Below, piece after piece: positions 44,882 to 53,942 of a stretch of 64,000 bases of DNA. Below the pieces are notes generated by a model that worked only from the letters and a program-made list of their open reading frames with translations, was not told where the DNA came from and did not search any database. This DNA is from an uncultured Eubacteriales bacterium (GTDB taxonomy: Bacteria > Bacillota > Clostridia > Oscillospirales > Acutalibacteraceae). Where the stretch lies: contig CAKSHM010000001.1 in NCBI GenBank assembly GCA_934457415.1, forward strand, positions 1 through 64,000, in the 5' to 3' direction. Position numbers and translations under genes: made by a program. How positions within the stretch are numbered: the stretch's first letter is position 1; each line of letters opens with the position of its first letter.

Positions 44882-45777
44882 TCAAAGCAGTTGAACTGAC
44901 GAAAAAATTCGGTAACAAAACAGCGCTTGATAATATAACCTTTAAAATTCCCGACGGTTCTGTTTTCGGCCTTGTAGGATCTAACGGTTCGGGTAAATCC
45001 ACTCTTTTAAGACTTATAGCGGGGATTTATCCGGCTGACAGCGGAAGACTTGAAATGAACGGAATAGCGGTTTTCAATAACCCTACGGTTAAATCACAGA
45101 TAGCGTTTTTAGGCGACCTTCCTTATTTTCTTCCTCAGACAAATCTTGATGAAATGGCTTCGCTGTACAGTAAGATGTACCCAAATTTCAGTGATGAAGA
45201 ATATGCAAGGCTTTTAGAAATTTTTCCGCTTGATAAAAAGAGCAAGCTTTCTTCATTTTCAAAGGGAATGCAGAGGCAGGCTTCTTTAATTCTTGCTCTC
45301 TCTTCAAAACCGAGATATATCCTGCTTGATGAAGCCTTTGACGGTTTAGATGTCGTTATGCGCAAGGTTCTTATAAATCTTCTGCTTGAGGGAATTGAAA
45401 AGAGCGGAATAACCGCAGTTGTATCTTCTCATAACCTTAGGGAAATAGAAGAAATGTGCGATCATATCGCGGTCATACATGAAGGCAGAATGATAACAAG
45501 CGGCAGTATTGACGAAGCAAAGGAAAGAATACATAAATTTCAGGCTGCGTTTAATTCCGTGCCGGAGCTTTCTGTGTTTGATAAGCTTGATATTCTTAAA
45601 ATCGAGCGTAGCGGCTCGCTTGTTCAGTTTGTCGCTAAAGGAGACTGTGAGGAAATCAAGAGTTATGTTAATAATTTCAGTCCGATTTTCCTTGAATGTA
45701 TTGAACCGACCTTGGAAGAAACATTTATTTATGAATTGGAGGTTTTAGGGTATGACATTAAGAACATCCTCGAATAA
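44878..45777 (+). CDS. ABC transporter ATP-binding protein
   Basis: A 299-residue ATPase subunit. Walker A is GSNGSGKST, the Q-loop region precedes FLGDLPYF, the signature is a variant LSSFSKGMQRQ (rather than LSGGQ), and Walker B is YILLDEAFDGLD with the following switch His in VSSHN. The C-terminal 80 residues form a small accessory region. It pairs with the membrane protein encoded next and is controlled by the GntR gene. Type: exporter or immunity-like; substrate unknown. The variant SFSKG signature is seen in several YtrB-like proteins. Confidence 0.92.
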   Translation: MIKAVELTKKFGNKTALDNITFKIPDGSVFGLVGSNGSGKSTLLRLIAGIYPADSGRLEMNGIAVFNNPTVKSQIAFLGDLPYFLPQTNLDEMASLYSKMYPNFSDEEYARLLEIFPLDKKSKLSSFSKGMQRQASLILALSSKPRYILLDEAFDGLDVVMRKVLINLLLEGIEKSGITAVVSSHNLREIEEMCDHIAVIHEGRMITSGSIDEAKERIHKFQAAFNSVPELSVFDKLDILKIERSGSLVQFVAKGDCEEIKSYVNNFSPIFLECIEPTLEETFIYELEVLGYDIKNILE

Positions 45778-47488
45778 AAGGCTTAACCCTGCGTTTAATA
45801 TGTTTAAATATACATTAAAGCGCAATATCGGCGTCCTGCTTCTTATAACCGCCTGCGCTCTGCTTATAAGCCCCGGGTATGCTGTTATGCATATTAAAGA
45901 AACGCTTAAAAATCTCGGATATTCAAGATTTGATATTGAAAATCTTATGACAGTCCTTACTTATGTCGGAACTGCGGCAGGCTGTGTTATAGCGGTGATA
46001 TTCAATATTATCAATTTTTCTTTTATATTTCAGAAAAAATCAGTCGATGTGTTTTTGTCCTTTCCGCTGACAAGATTTGAGCTTATCTCTTCGCGCTTTT
46101 TCGCGTCTTTGGTTTTAAGCGAAATTCCTGTTGTTGTCGGATATTTGGGATTGCTCGGAATTTTGCTGTTCTATCCTGCGGCGGTCGGAAGTGTCGCAAC
46201 GCTTTCCGTTTATCTTGTTTATGCGATGCTGAGCGTTTTGATCTGTTCCTCATTTTCTTTGATTTTTCTTGTTTGCGCAGGAAACGCATTTGATTTTGTC
46301 ATTTCGTTTTTCGGAATAAATTTAGGTGTTTTCGGAATGGCGCTGATGCTTGAATATATATTAAGTCAGACGCTTTACGGATATTCCGATTTAGGCGCCG
46401 ATAATATAGTTTTAAAGTTTTGTTCTCCGTTCGCATTTATAATAAGAGGATTTACGGCGCTTGAAAATTCCGATGTTAAGAATAAAACGGTTTTATTTAT
46501 AGTAAAATCAATTCTTTTAAGTCTTGCGTTTTATATCGTTTCGGGTATCCTTTTCAAATACAGAAAATCCGAAAAGAGCGGCGAATCTTATGCTTATCGT
46601 TTCATTTATGTTATATGCAGTCTTATTTTGGGAATTTGCGGAGCGTTCTTAATAGGAACTATTTTTTCCGGTAAGGTCGATTCTTTTAAATTTATAATAA
46701 CTGCCGCCATAGGAGCTGTTTTGACCTCGGTAGGCTACGGCGCTATAAGCAACCGCGGTTTTAAAACGGTTAAAAAATCACTTATATTAGGTGCGGCGGC
46801 ATCGGCTGTGATTTTTGCAGTAATAACCGTTTGCCATTTTGATTTGTTCGGCTATGAGTCAAGAGTTCCGGAGAATTCAGCTGTTGAGACCGTAAAGATA
46901 AGATTTTCCGGACTTAACAGTATTGAATTTAAAAATCCGGAAGTAATAACAAAGCTTCATAAGGCGGTTGTAGATAAAGAAAATATCGAGCGGGTAAAGG
47001 AAAATAACGACGGTGACAACATTGTTATAATCCATCTGACATATACCCTTAAAAACGGCAGAGAACTTAAAAGAAACTATAATGTTGTAACCAATGCGCT
47101 TTCAGATGAAATTTTAAGCATTTATAAAAGCGATGAATTTGAAAACAAAATCAGGAGCATTTCAGACAGAAAATCAATTGTCGGCGCAAATATATCCTAT
47201 AATGAAAAAAATTCCTATATACCGCTTTCGAATGAAGATTATCAATTGTTTTTAAACACATATTTTAAAGATTTGAAAGTAAACGGTGATAAGAGGCTTG
47301 TTTCGGGCGGAATATATGATCTTAATGTCACTCTTACGGAAAATTCGGATTCAAGGGATTATAATTGGGAGAATTATTATAATCTTCCGCTTTCTGACGA
47401 ACTGACCGAAACAAAAAAGCTTTTGGATCTTTTCCTCGAAAAGTATAAGGCGGATATAGAAGATTACGATACTGCCCTCGCAGACTGA
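45752..47488 (+). CDS. ABC transporter membrane subunit with C-terminal extracytoplasmic region
   Basis: The 578-residue protein has about 8-9 hydrophobic segments up to residue 360, then a soluble C-terminal region (about 375-578) with alternating charged and hydrophobic stretches. There is no EAA loop, so it is exporter-like. It starts inside the end of the ATPase gene (26-base overlap), with GGAGGTTTTAGGGT upstream, and is almost certainly its membrane partner. The GntR-ATPase-membrane order is that of YtrABC-type or antimicrobial-peptide resistance systems. Confidence 0.82.
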   Translation: MTLRTSSNKRLNPAFNMFKYTLKRNIGVLLLITACALLISPGYAVMHIKETLKNLGYSRFDIENLMTVLTYVGTAAGCVIAVIFNIINFSFIFQKKSVDVFLSFPLTRFELISSRFFASLVLSEIPVVVGYLGLLGILLFYPAAVGSVATLSVYLVYAMLSVLICSSFSLIFLVCAGNAFDFVISFFGINLGVFGMALMLEYILSQTLYGYSDLGADNIVLKFCSPFAFIIRGFTALENSDVKNKTVLFIVKSILLSLAFYIVSGILFKYRKSEKSGESYAYRFIYVICSLILGICGAFLIGTIFSGKVDSFKFIITAAIGAVLTSVGYGAISNRGFKTVKKSLILGAAASAVIFAVITVCHFDLFGYESRVPENSAVETVKIRFSGLNSIEFKNPEVITKLHKAVVDKENIERVKENNDGDNIVIIHLTYTLKNGRELKRNYNVVTNALSDEILSIYKSDEFENKIRSISDRKSIVGANISYNEKNSYIPLSNEDYQLFLNTYFKDLKVNGDKRLVSGGIYDLNVTLTENSDSRDYNWENYYNLPLSDELTETKKLLDLFLEKYKADIEDYDTALAD

Positions 47489-47497
47489 TAAACTTTT

Positions 47498-47532
47498 AAA
47501 GAGATTGTAAAGTGATTTACAGTCTCTTTTTA
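47498..47532 (+). terminator. Terminator of the GntR-ABC operon
   Basis: AAAGAGATTGTAAA pairs with TTTACAGTCTCTTT (one G-T) around GTGA; T-rich tail. Confidence 0.85.
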
Positions 47533-47561
47533 TTGCTGTTTTTATTTTTAAATGCTATAAT
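47533..47561 (+). promoter_or_regulatory. Promoter of the nucleoside-salvage operon
   Basis: TTGCTG (47533-47538) and TATAAT (47556-47561) with 17 bases between; it abuts the preceding terminator. Confidence 0.65.
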
Positions 47562-47581
47562 AAATTAAAGAGGTGTTAAAA

Positions 47582-48238
47582 TTGGATATAAAAGAAATCC
47601 TTTCAAAGGTTGACCATACCGAGCTTAGCGTTACGGCAACATTTGACGATATTAAGCAATTGTGCGACGACGCGGTAAATTATAAAACCGCAAGCGTGTG
47701 CATAGCGCCATGCTTTGTAAAAGCGGCTAAGGAATATGTTAATGATAAAATGAAAATTTGCACCGTTATCGGATTTCCGAACGGTTATAATACTACCGAA
47801 ACTAAGGTTTTTGAAACAAAACAGGCTCTTGATAACGGAGCGGACGAAATAGATATGGTTATAAATATCGGAATGTTAAAGGAAAAACGCTATAAGGATC
47901 TTTTTGATGAAATAACCGATATAAGAAAAGCCTGTGAGGGAAAAATTTTGAAGGTTATAATCGAAACCTGTCTTCTTTCGGATGAAGAAAAGGTTCGGAT
48001 GTGCAAAATTGTGTCTGAGACGGGAGCTGATTTTATCAAAACCTCAACGGGATTTTCAAAAGGCGGAGCAACGCTTGAAGATGTAAAACTTATGAAAGCA
48101 AGTGTTGAAAACGGTCTTAAAATTAAAGCCGCCGGAGGAATTAAATTGTTAAAGGACGCAGAGGAATTCATTTTAAACGGCGCTTCAAGGCTCGGAACAA
48201 GCAGAATCGTAAAAATCGTGAAAGAGGGAAATTTTTAA
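47582..48238 (+). CDS. deoC: Deoxyribose-phosphate aldolase
   Basis: The 218-residue class I aldolase splits 2-deoxyribose 5-phosphate into glyceraldehyde 3-phosphate and acetaldehyde. Motifs: KVDHTELS near the start, the acidic strand DEIDMVINIGMLK, FIKTSTGFSKGGAT with the Schiff-base Lys, and IKAAGGIK. TTG 47582 is preferred to GTG 47573, because AAAGAGGTG is correctly spaced and DeoC proteins start close to this residue. First of four overlapping or abutting genes for deoxynucleoside breakdown (deoC-cdd-pdp-add). Confidence 0.95.
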   Translation: MDIKEILSKVDHTELSVTATFDDIKQLCDDAVNYKTASVCIAPCFVKAAKEYVNDKMKICTVIGFPNGYNTTETKVFETKQALDNGADEIDMVINIGMLKEKRYKDLFDEITDIRKACEGKILKVIIETCLLSDEEKVRMCKIVSETGADFIKTSTGFSKGGATLEDVKLMKASVENGLKIKAAGGIKLLKDAEEFILNGASRLGTSRIVKIVKEGNF

Positions 48239-48652
48239 ATGAAAACCATGTCAAAACAAGAGCTTTGCGAAATGGCAAAAAAGGCTTCGGCTAACGCCTA
48301 TGGCGAATATTCGGGCTGTAAGGTCGGTGCGGCGCTCCTTGCAAAGTCGGGTAAAGTATATACAGGGGTTAATATTGAAAATGCGTCCTATCCTGCGGGA
48401 ATTTGCGCCGAGCGGTCGGCATTTGCCGCAGCCGTATCAAACGGCGAAAGAGAATTTGAAATGCTTGCGGTTGCAGGCGGAAAAAACGGCAGGTTTTCAA
48501 AAGATTTCACCCCCTGCGGAATTTGCAGGCAGTTTATAAACGAGTTTGCCGATGAAAATTTTCTTATTCTTATCGCAAACGAAGCTTCTTTCGATGAATA
48601 TAAGGCTTTTGAGCTTTTGCCGTCGGCATTCAGAAAAAGCGAGGTAAAATAA
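48239..48652 (+). CDS. cdd: Cytidine deaminase
   Basis: This 137-residue tetrameric enzyme converts cytidine and deoxycytidine to uridine forms. The first zinc motif is CAERSAFAAAV (Cys with the proton-shuttling Glu) and the second is PCGICRQ. GVNIENASYPAGICAERS is the family's nucleoside loop. It follows deoC without a gap and overlaps the phosphorylase gene by one base, so salvage steps are coupled: deoxycytidine to deoxyuridine, then phosphorolysis by the next gene. Confidence 0.96.
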   Translation: MKTMSKQELCEMAKKASANAYGEYSGCKVGAALLAKSGKVYTGVNIENASYPAGICAERSAFAAAVSNGEREFEMLAVAGGKNGRFSKDFTPCGICRQFINEFADENFLILIANEASFDEYKAFELLPSAFRKSEVK

Positions 48653-49950
48653 TGAAAATGTATGATATTATCGCGAAAAAACGCGATAATCATAAGCTTA
48701 CAAAAGAAGAAATAAGCTTTTTTATCAATGGCTATGATGATGGGAGCATTCCCGATTATCAGGCTTCCGCATTTTTAATGGCGGTATTTTTAAACGGACT
48801 TGATGATGAGGAAACCGCATGGCTTACCGATGAAATGGCTCATTCGGGCGATATGCTCGACCTTTCGGAGTTTAAAAACACCGTGGATAAGCACAGCACC
48901 GGTGGGGTGGGAGATAAGACTACTTTAATTGTCGCTCCCATAGTCGCCGCCGCGGGGTGTACGGTTGCCAAAATGTCGGGCAGGGGGCTTGGGCATACAG
49001 GCGGTACGGTCGATAAGCTTGAATCAATAAAGGGTTACAGAACGGATTTAAACGAAAATGAATTTAAAAATCTCATAAAGGAAACCGGTGTTGCAGTAAT
49101 AGGGCAGAGCGCCTCCCTTACGCCTGCCGATAAAAAAATATATGCTCTGCGCGATGTGACGGCTACCGTCGAAAGTATTCCTCTTATAGCGTCAAGCATT
49201 ATGAGCAAAAAGCTGGCAGCAGGCGCAAAGAGTATAGTTTTGGATGTTAAATTCGGAAACGGCGCGTTTATGAAAACAAAGGAAGATGCCTGTGTTTTGG
49301 CTCGGAAAATGATAAATATCGGCAGGCACTGCAACAGGAATGTTGCGGCGGTAATATCCGATATGAATTCTCCTTTGGGGTATAATATCGGAAATTCTCT
49401 TGAGGTTATTGAGGCTGTAAGGGTTTTAAAGGGTGAGGAAAAAGGCGAGCTTTATGAGGTCTCGATTGCGCTTTCGGCTCAGATGATTTCGCTTTCTTTA
49501 AATATTGAGCCTGAGACAGCACAAAAAACTGTGGAGGATATTATAAAAAGCGGTAAAGCCTATGAAAAAATGAAAGAATGGATAAATGCTCAGGGCGGAG
49601 ACATAAGCTTTATTGAAAATACCGAGAATTTTAAAAAAGCTAAATATAAAAAAGAAATTTTAAGCGTGTCTGAAGGCTTTGTTTTCGGCTTTGATACCGA
49701 AGCATTAGGAAAAGCCGCAGGAGTTTTAGGCGCAGGCAGAAAAATTAAAACCGATAAAATAGATATGTCGGCGGGGATAGTTTTAAATATTAAAAAGGGA
49801 CAAATGGTTAAAAAAGGCGATGTGTTGTGTACACTTTTAACCAATAATGAAAGCTTGCTTTCGGAAGCCTCTGAAATCGCAGAAAAAGCTATTATTATTT
49901 CAGCTGACAGACCCGATATTACTCCTCATATTTATAAAATCTTAAGATAG
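48652..49950 (+). CDS. pdp: Pyrimidine-nucleoside phosphorylase
   Basis: The 432-residue enzyme cleaves (deoxy)uridine or thymidine with phosphate to the base and (deoxy)ribose 1-phosphate. Landmarks are the N-terminal helical domain, the phosphate-binding VDKHSTGGVGDKT and LGHTGGTVDKLE, PADKKIYALRDVTATVES, and the C-terminal lipoyl-like domain (KKGQMVKKGDVLCT). Family distinction between Pdp and DeoA is fine-grained; the Gram-positive context favours Pdp. The following step to ribose 5-phosphate needs a phosphopentomutase, and no dedicated deoB gene is seen in the window. Confidence 0.94.
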   Translation: MKMYDIIAKKRDNHKLTKEEISFFINGYDDGSIPDYQASAFLMAVFLNGLDDEETAWLTDEMAHSGDMLDLSEFKNTVDKHSTGGVGDKTTLIVAPIVAAAGCTVAKMSGRGLGHTGGTVDKLESIKGYRTDLNENEFKNLIKETGVAVIGQSASLTPADKKIYALRDVTATVESIPLIASSIMSKKLAAGAKSIVLDVKFGNGAFMKTKEDACVLARKMINIGRHCNRNVAAVISDMNSPLGYNIGNSLEVIEAVRVLKGEEKGELYEVSIALSAQMISLSLNIEPETAQKTVEDIIKSGKAYEKMKEWINAQGGDISFIENTENFKKAKYKKEILSVSEGFVFGFDTEALGKAAGVLGAGRKIKTDKIDMSAGIVLNIKKGQMVKKGDVLCTLLTNNESLLSEASEIAEKAIIISADRPDITPHIYKILR

Positions 49951-49960
49951 GTTGATTTTT

Positions 49961-50929
49961 TTGATTGATAAATTTATTGAGCTTCACGCTCATCTTGACG
50001 GGTGTATTGACTTGAATCTCGCAAAAGAGCTTGCAAAAATCCGCAAAACCGATTTGCCGAGCAATGACGATAAAATTCTGTCCGATATTCTGACAGTAAG
50101 CAGGAACTGCAGGGATTTGAATGATTTTTTAAAACGCTTTGAACTGCCTGTGTCTCTTTTGCAGACGGCGGACGCAATTTCTTATGCGGTTTACAGTATA
50201 AGCGAAAAAATGAAAATGAATAAAACTGTTTACTTGGAGCTTCGCTTTGCCCCTCAGCTTCATACAAAGAACGGACTTTCTCAGGAAGAGGTTGTCCGTG
50301 CGGCATTAGATGGAATAAAAAAATGCAATATTCCCGTAAATCTGATTCTTTGCTTAATGCGCTCCGATAATAATGAAAAAGAAAATTATGAAACGCTGAA
50401 AGTTGCAAAAAAGTATGTTACATCTTGCGGCGGTGTGGTTGCGCTTGACCTTGCAGGCGCGGAGGCGCTTTATCCCACAAGAAACTTTAATGAGCTGTTT
50501 TTGAAAGCAAAAAAAGATAAAATTCCTTTTACAATCCATGCAGGAGAAGCCGCCGGCGACGAAAGCGTTAAAGCCGCGATAGAATTCGGAGCTAAAAGAA
50601 TAGGGCACGGGGTGAGAATAGGCAGGGAAACCGCCGAGATTATAAAAAACAAGGACATTGCTCTTGAAATGTGTCCTACAAGCAATGTCCTTACGAGGGC
50701 TGTACCCGAAATAAAAAAGCACCCTGTTCTTGATTTTTTAAATATGGGATTAAAGGTTACTGTTAATACCGATGATCCTGCAATAGAAAACACAACGATT
50801 AAAAAGGAATTTGAAAGGCTTATTCCTTTAGGTCTTAATGAAAATAAGGCAAAAAAGCTTTATTATAATGCCGCCGATTCGGCATTTACAACCCATGGTA
50901 TGAAAGAGCATTTAAAATCGCTGATCTGA
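49961..50929 (+). CDS. add: Adenosine deaminase
   Basis: The 322-residue TIM-barrel enzyme turns (deoxy)adenosine into (deoxy)inosine. Zinc ligands are seen in ELHAHLDGCID, in TIHAGEAAGD (with the catalytic Glu) and in VTVNTDDPAIEN. TTG 49961 is preferred over 49952, since AGGTTGAT then has a workable spacing and the protein begins MIDKFIELHAH as the family does. It completes the nucleoside operon. No hairpin with a T run follows; instead a noncoding repeat region starts after the stop. Confidence 0.94.
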   Translation: MIDKFIELHAHLDGCIDLNLAKELAKIRKTDLPSNDDKILSDILTVSRNCRDLNDFLKRFELPVSLLQTADAISYAVYSISEKMKMNKTVYLELRFAPQLHTKNGLSQEEVVRAALDGIKKCNIPVNLILCLMRSDNNEKENYETLKVAKKYVTSCGGVVALDLAGAEALYPTRNFNELFLKAKKDKIPFTIHAGEAAGDESVKAAIEFGAKRIGHGVRIGRETAEIIKNKDIALEMCPTSNVLTRAVPEIKKHPVLDFLNMGLKVTVNTDDPAIENTTIKKEFERLIPLGLNENKAKKLYYNAADSAFTTHGMKEHLKSLI

Positions 50930-50940
50930 TTTGGCTTAAG

Positions 50941-51370
50941 CAGAGTCTAAGGCAGGTTTCATTCTTATCGTCAGCATATAGAGGGGAGCGGGCATTCCAG
51001 ATGCTAGATATTAGATTTTAGATACTAGACTAATGTGTGCCTTACGGCACGGATATAACCAAACCCTTCCGGCTGAAGAGGAGGCTTAGGTTTGTGCAGA
51101 GACTAAAAAAGGCTCCCTTCTTATGCGTCAGCATATAGAGGGGAGCTGTCATTCTAGATGTTAGATATTAGACTTTAGACATTAGACCAATGTGTGCCTT
51201 ACGGCACGGATATAACCAAACCCTTCCGGCTGAAGTGAAGGCTTGGGTATGTGCAGAGACTAAAAAAGGCTCCCTTCTTATGCGTCAGCATATAGAGGGG
51301 AGCTGTCAGCGTTAGCTGACTGAGGGGTATTTTCTAGTATCTAACATCTAGCGTCTAATGTCTAGTATGT
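50941..51370. repeat. Tandem intergenic repeat, two full units plus a partial third
   Basis: A unit of about 156 bases begins at 50941, 51097 and 51254; the third is cut short near 51311. Conserved parts are GCTCCC...GGGGAGC (a long hairpin around GTCA), GTGCCTTACGGCAC (a hairpin) and CAAACCCTTCCGGCTGAAG. A variable stretch rich in TAGA words lies between. The end, 51330-51370, carries a rough reverse complement of that TAGA-rich stretch, so the block has inverted-looking ends. It fills the gap between the convergent add and phosphohexomutase genes. No coding frame, transposase or CRISPR spacing is present. Confidence 0.8.
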
Positions 51371-51392
51371 TTGGATTATATATCAGACCGTT

Positions 51393-53102
51393 TTAAAATC
51401 CCAAAAGCTCCGTTCCTGCTTTTATAAGTTCTTCGCGGCGGCTTTGTGCGGAAACGGCGTCCTTTGCGACCGCTCCGATATAAAGCTTGATTTTTGGTTC
51501 TGTTCCGGAGGGCCTTACAATCAATGAATCGCCGTCCTCAAGATAATAGCATAAAACATTCGATTTAGGAAGATTTATTTCGGTTTCTTCACCCGTTACG
51601 GTGTTTTTTAATTTTGAGGTTTTGATATCCTTAATTTCGGTAACCTTACTTCCGGCAATTGTTTTCGGAGGATTTGCACGCAGATTTTCGGTAATACCTT
51701 TTATTTTCGCTATGCCGCTCTGACCCTCGCATGTAAAACTCTTCTGCGCGCAGAAATAATATCCGTATTTCTCGTAAATTTCATTTAAAACCTGTTTTAA
51801 ATTTTTGCCCTGAGCCTTGTAATATGCCGTCATTTCGCAGATAAGCATTGAGGCGGTAACGGCGTCCTTGTCGCGGACATAGCTTCCGGCAAGGTATCCG
51901 TAGCTTTCTTCAAAGCCTAATATATATCTGTCCTGCTCGTTCTTATCTGAAAGAGATGTTAATTGCTCGCCGATAAATTTAAAGCCTGTTAAGGTTTCTC
52001 TTAACTCACAGCCGTAATCTTCGGCAATCTTTTTGGAAAGTCGGGTCGAAACAATTGTTGAAACGGCAACGGGCTTTTTAGGCAGAGTGCCGTTTAGCTT
52101 TTTAACCGAGAGCATATAATTTAAGAGCAAAACTCCGACATCGTTTCCTGTAAACAGTTCAAAGCTGCCGTCAACATTAACCGCAATTCCGACTCTGTCG
52201 CAGTCGGGGTCGGTAGCGAGAAGCAAATCGGGATTTATTTCCTTTGCCATTTCAAGAGCGATTTCAAATACCTGCTTGATTTCGGGATTTGGGTAAGGAC
52301 AGGTCGGGAAATTTCCGTTCGGCATTTCCTGCTCTTTAACAACGGTAATATTTTTAACGCCTATACGGCTTAAGATATTTCTTACAGGCTTGTTTCCCGT
52401 TCCGTTAAGAGGGGAATAAATTAGCTTAAGCCCCGAAAGATCCATATCCTTTGAAACTCGGCATTTTTCTACTTCGTCAAGAAAAGCGTTTATTACATCA
52501 TCGCCGATGTATTCAATAATTCCGCTTTTTAAGCCCTCTTCAAAGTCAACGGATTTTGCACCGTCAAAAATATCGACGCTTTTCATAATGTCAAGAACAA
52601 AATCAGCCGCCTCGGGACCTAACTGACAGCCTGTTTCGTCATAAGCCTTATAACCGTTGTATTTTGATGGATTGTGGCTTGCTGTTACAACAACGCCCGC
52701 GTCACACTTTAATTGCCTTATGGCAAAGGAAAGCATGGGAGTGGGCATAAGCTCCTTGTAAATATATACCTTAACGCCGTTTCCCGCAAAAACCTCAGCC
52801 GTGGTCTTAGCAAAAAGGTCGGATTTAATTCTGCTGTCGTAGGCTATTGCAACACTGGGATTTTTTGAATTTTTCAGAACATATTCGGCAAGCCCCTGAG
52901 TTGCCTGAGAGACTGTATAAACATTCATTCTGTTAGAGCCTGCGCCTATAATACCGCGAAGTCCCGCAGTGCCGAATTCAAGCTCGGTATAAAACGCGTC
53001 GTTAATAGCATCACGATCATTTTTAATACTTTCAAGCTCCTTTATAAGGTCGGGGTCTTTAACCGCTTTTTTGCACCAAAGCTCATATTTTTCCTGTACC
53101 AT
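51393..53102 (-). CDS. Phosphohexomutase (phosphoglucomutase/phosphomannomutase)
   Basis: The 569-residue enzyme interconverts hexose 1- and 6-phosphates. The catalytic serine loop is TASHNPSKYNGYKAYDETG, the magnesium site ATDPDCDRVGIAV, the sugar-binding loop GFEESYGYLAG, and the phosphate site RPSGTEPKIKLYIG. The length and N-terminus match the PgcA-like alpha-phosphoglucomutases of Firmicutes, some of which also act on ribose phosphates. In this strain it could join trehalose/glycogen or mannose metabolism. It starts with ATG after a GGAGGAA site and points at the add operon. Confidence 0.92.
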   Translation of the reverse strand: MVQEKYELWCKKAVKDPDLIKELESIKNDRDAINDAFYTELEFGTAGLRGIIGAGSNRMNVYTVSQATQGLAEYVLKNSKNPSVAIAYDSRIKSDLFAKTTAEVFAGNGVKVYIYKELMPTPMLSFAIRQLKCDAGVVVTASHNPSKYNGYKAYDETGCQLGPEAADFVLDIMKSVDIFDGAKSVDFEEGLKSGIIEYIGDDVINAFLDEVEKCRVSKDMDLSGLKLIYSPLNGTGNKPVRNILSRIGVKNITVVKEQEMPNGNFPTCPYPNPEIKQVFEIALEMAKEINPDLLLATDPDCDRVGIAVNVDGSFELFTGNDVGVLLLNYMLSVKKLNGTLPKKPVAVSTIVSTRLSKKIAEDYGCELRETLTGFKFIGEQLTSLSDKNEQDRYILGFEESYGYLAGSYVRDKDAVTASMLICEMTAYYKAQGKNLKQVLNEIYEKYGYYFCAQKSFTCEGQSGIAKIKGITENLRANPPKTIAGSKVTEIKDIKTSKLKNTVTGEETEINLPKSNVLCYYLEDGDSLIVRPSGTEPKIKLYIGAVAKDAVSAQSRREELIKAGTELLGF

Positions 53103-53210
53103 AATTAAATTCCTCCGTTATATTCTTTATTTATTTTATTTTATATTCTTTAAAGGCTTTTGTCAATAACTTTAAAAAAACAGGAAATTATACTGATTTA
53201 AATGTTTTTC

Positions 53211-53239
53211 TTGACAATATAGGTTAAATGGTATAAAAT
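53211..53239 (+). promoter_or_regulatory. Promoter of the SigH-like gene
   Basis: TTGACA (53211-53216) and TAAAAT (53234-53239) are 17 bases apart. Confidence 0.7.
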
Positions 53240-53269
53240 AGAAAAAACGAAAAAATATGTTTTATACAT

Positions 53270-53286
53270 TTCGCCAAAGTTCGACA
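53270..53286 (-). promoter_or_regulatory. Two tandem Spo0A-box-like sites
   Basis: TTCGCCA (53270-53276) and TTCGACA (53280-53286) both fit TTCGNCA, the reverse of the TGNCGAA Spo0A box. They are 10 bases apart, the spacing seen in Spo0A dimer sites. They lie about 25-40 bases after the predicted transcription start and 74 bases before the start codon. Confidence 0.55.
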
Positions 53287-53359
53287 AAATGTGAAATTTT
53301 CAGGATTATGGGATGTTGAAATTATATTTTTATGTCGCTAAAATATTACCGGAGATAAG

Positions 53360-53920
53360 ATGAATAAGATTTTCAGTCCTCAAAATTCAATGTCTGATAA
53401 TGAAATAATTGCCGAAATAAAAGGCGGTGACAGGAATTATCTGAAAGTGCTTATAAACAGATATATGCCGTATATTATTAACGCGGTGAGAAACTATCCG
53501 CTTTCAATGCGGGAGGATCTTATTCAGGAGGGGAGCCTTGCGGTTTTTACTGCCGCAAAAACCTTTGACAGCAAAAAATCAACTTTTTCAACATTTGTAT
53601 TCCTATGCATAAACCGTGCGGTGGCAACTGCTGCTAAGGCAGGCGAAGCAAAAAAACGAATTCCTGAAAATCTTATTGATTCAATAGAGGATGTCGATAT
53701 CCTTTCGCCTTCGGATCCTGAAAAAATGATAATTGAAAGAGAAAACTTTGAGAATCTGAAAAGCAATATAAAGAAAAACTTATCTGAAAAGGAATACAGA
53801 ATTTTAGGGGAGTATTTATCCGGTAAAAGCTACGGTGAAATTGCGGCCGGGCTTAGTATTTCCGAAAAAGCGGTGGACAATGCGCTTTTGCGAGCAAGAA
53901 ATAAGCTTAAAAAGCTTTAA
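53360..53920 (+). CDS. Sigma-70-family factor, SigH-like
   Basis: The 186-residue factor has region 2 (DLIQEGSLAVFTAAKTF, then STFSTFVFLCINRAVATAAK) and region 4 (LSEKEYRILGEYLSGKSYGE, then KAVDNALLRARNKLKK) with little in between. It resembles Spo0H/SigH, the sigma factor that opens sporulation, in the DLIQEG core, the ITRQI-like CINRAV segment and the final helix-turn-helix with VDNAL. It is shorter than B. subtilis SigH and departs in places, so another minor sigma-70 factor is possible. ATG 53360 follows GGAGAT. Sites fitting Spo0A boxes lie in its leader. Confidence 0.72.
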   Translation: MNKIFSPQNSMSDNEIIAEIKGGDRNYLKVLINRYMPYIINAVRNYPLSMREDLIQEGSLAVFTAAKTFDSKKSTFSTFVFLCINRAVATAAKAGEAKKRIPENLIDSIEDVDILSPSDPEKMIIERENFENLKSNIKKNLSEKEYRILGEYLSGKSYGEIAAGLSISEKAVDNALLRARNKLKKL

Positions 53921-53942
53921 GCATTTTCCGCTTTTAAATATA

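Noticed and set aside
50941..51320. Possible CRISPR array
   Set aside because: The repeat unit is about 156 bases and occurs fewer than three times with no regular short spacers or cas genes, so it is not a CRISPR array.
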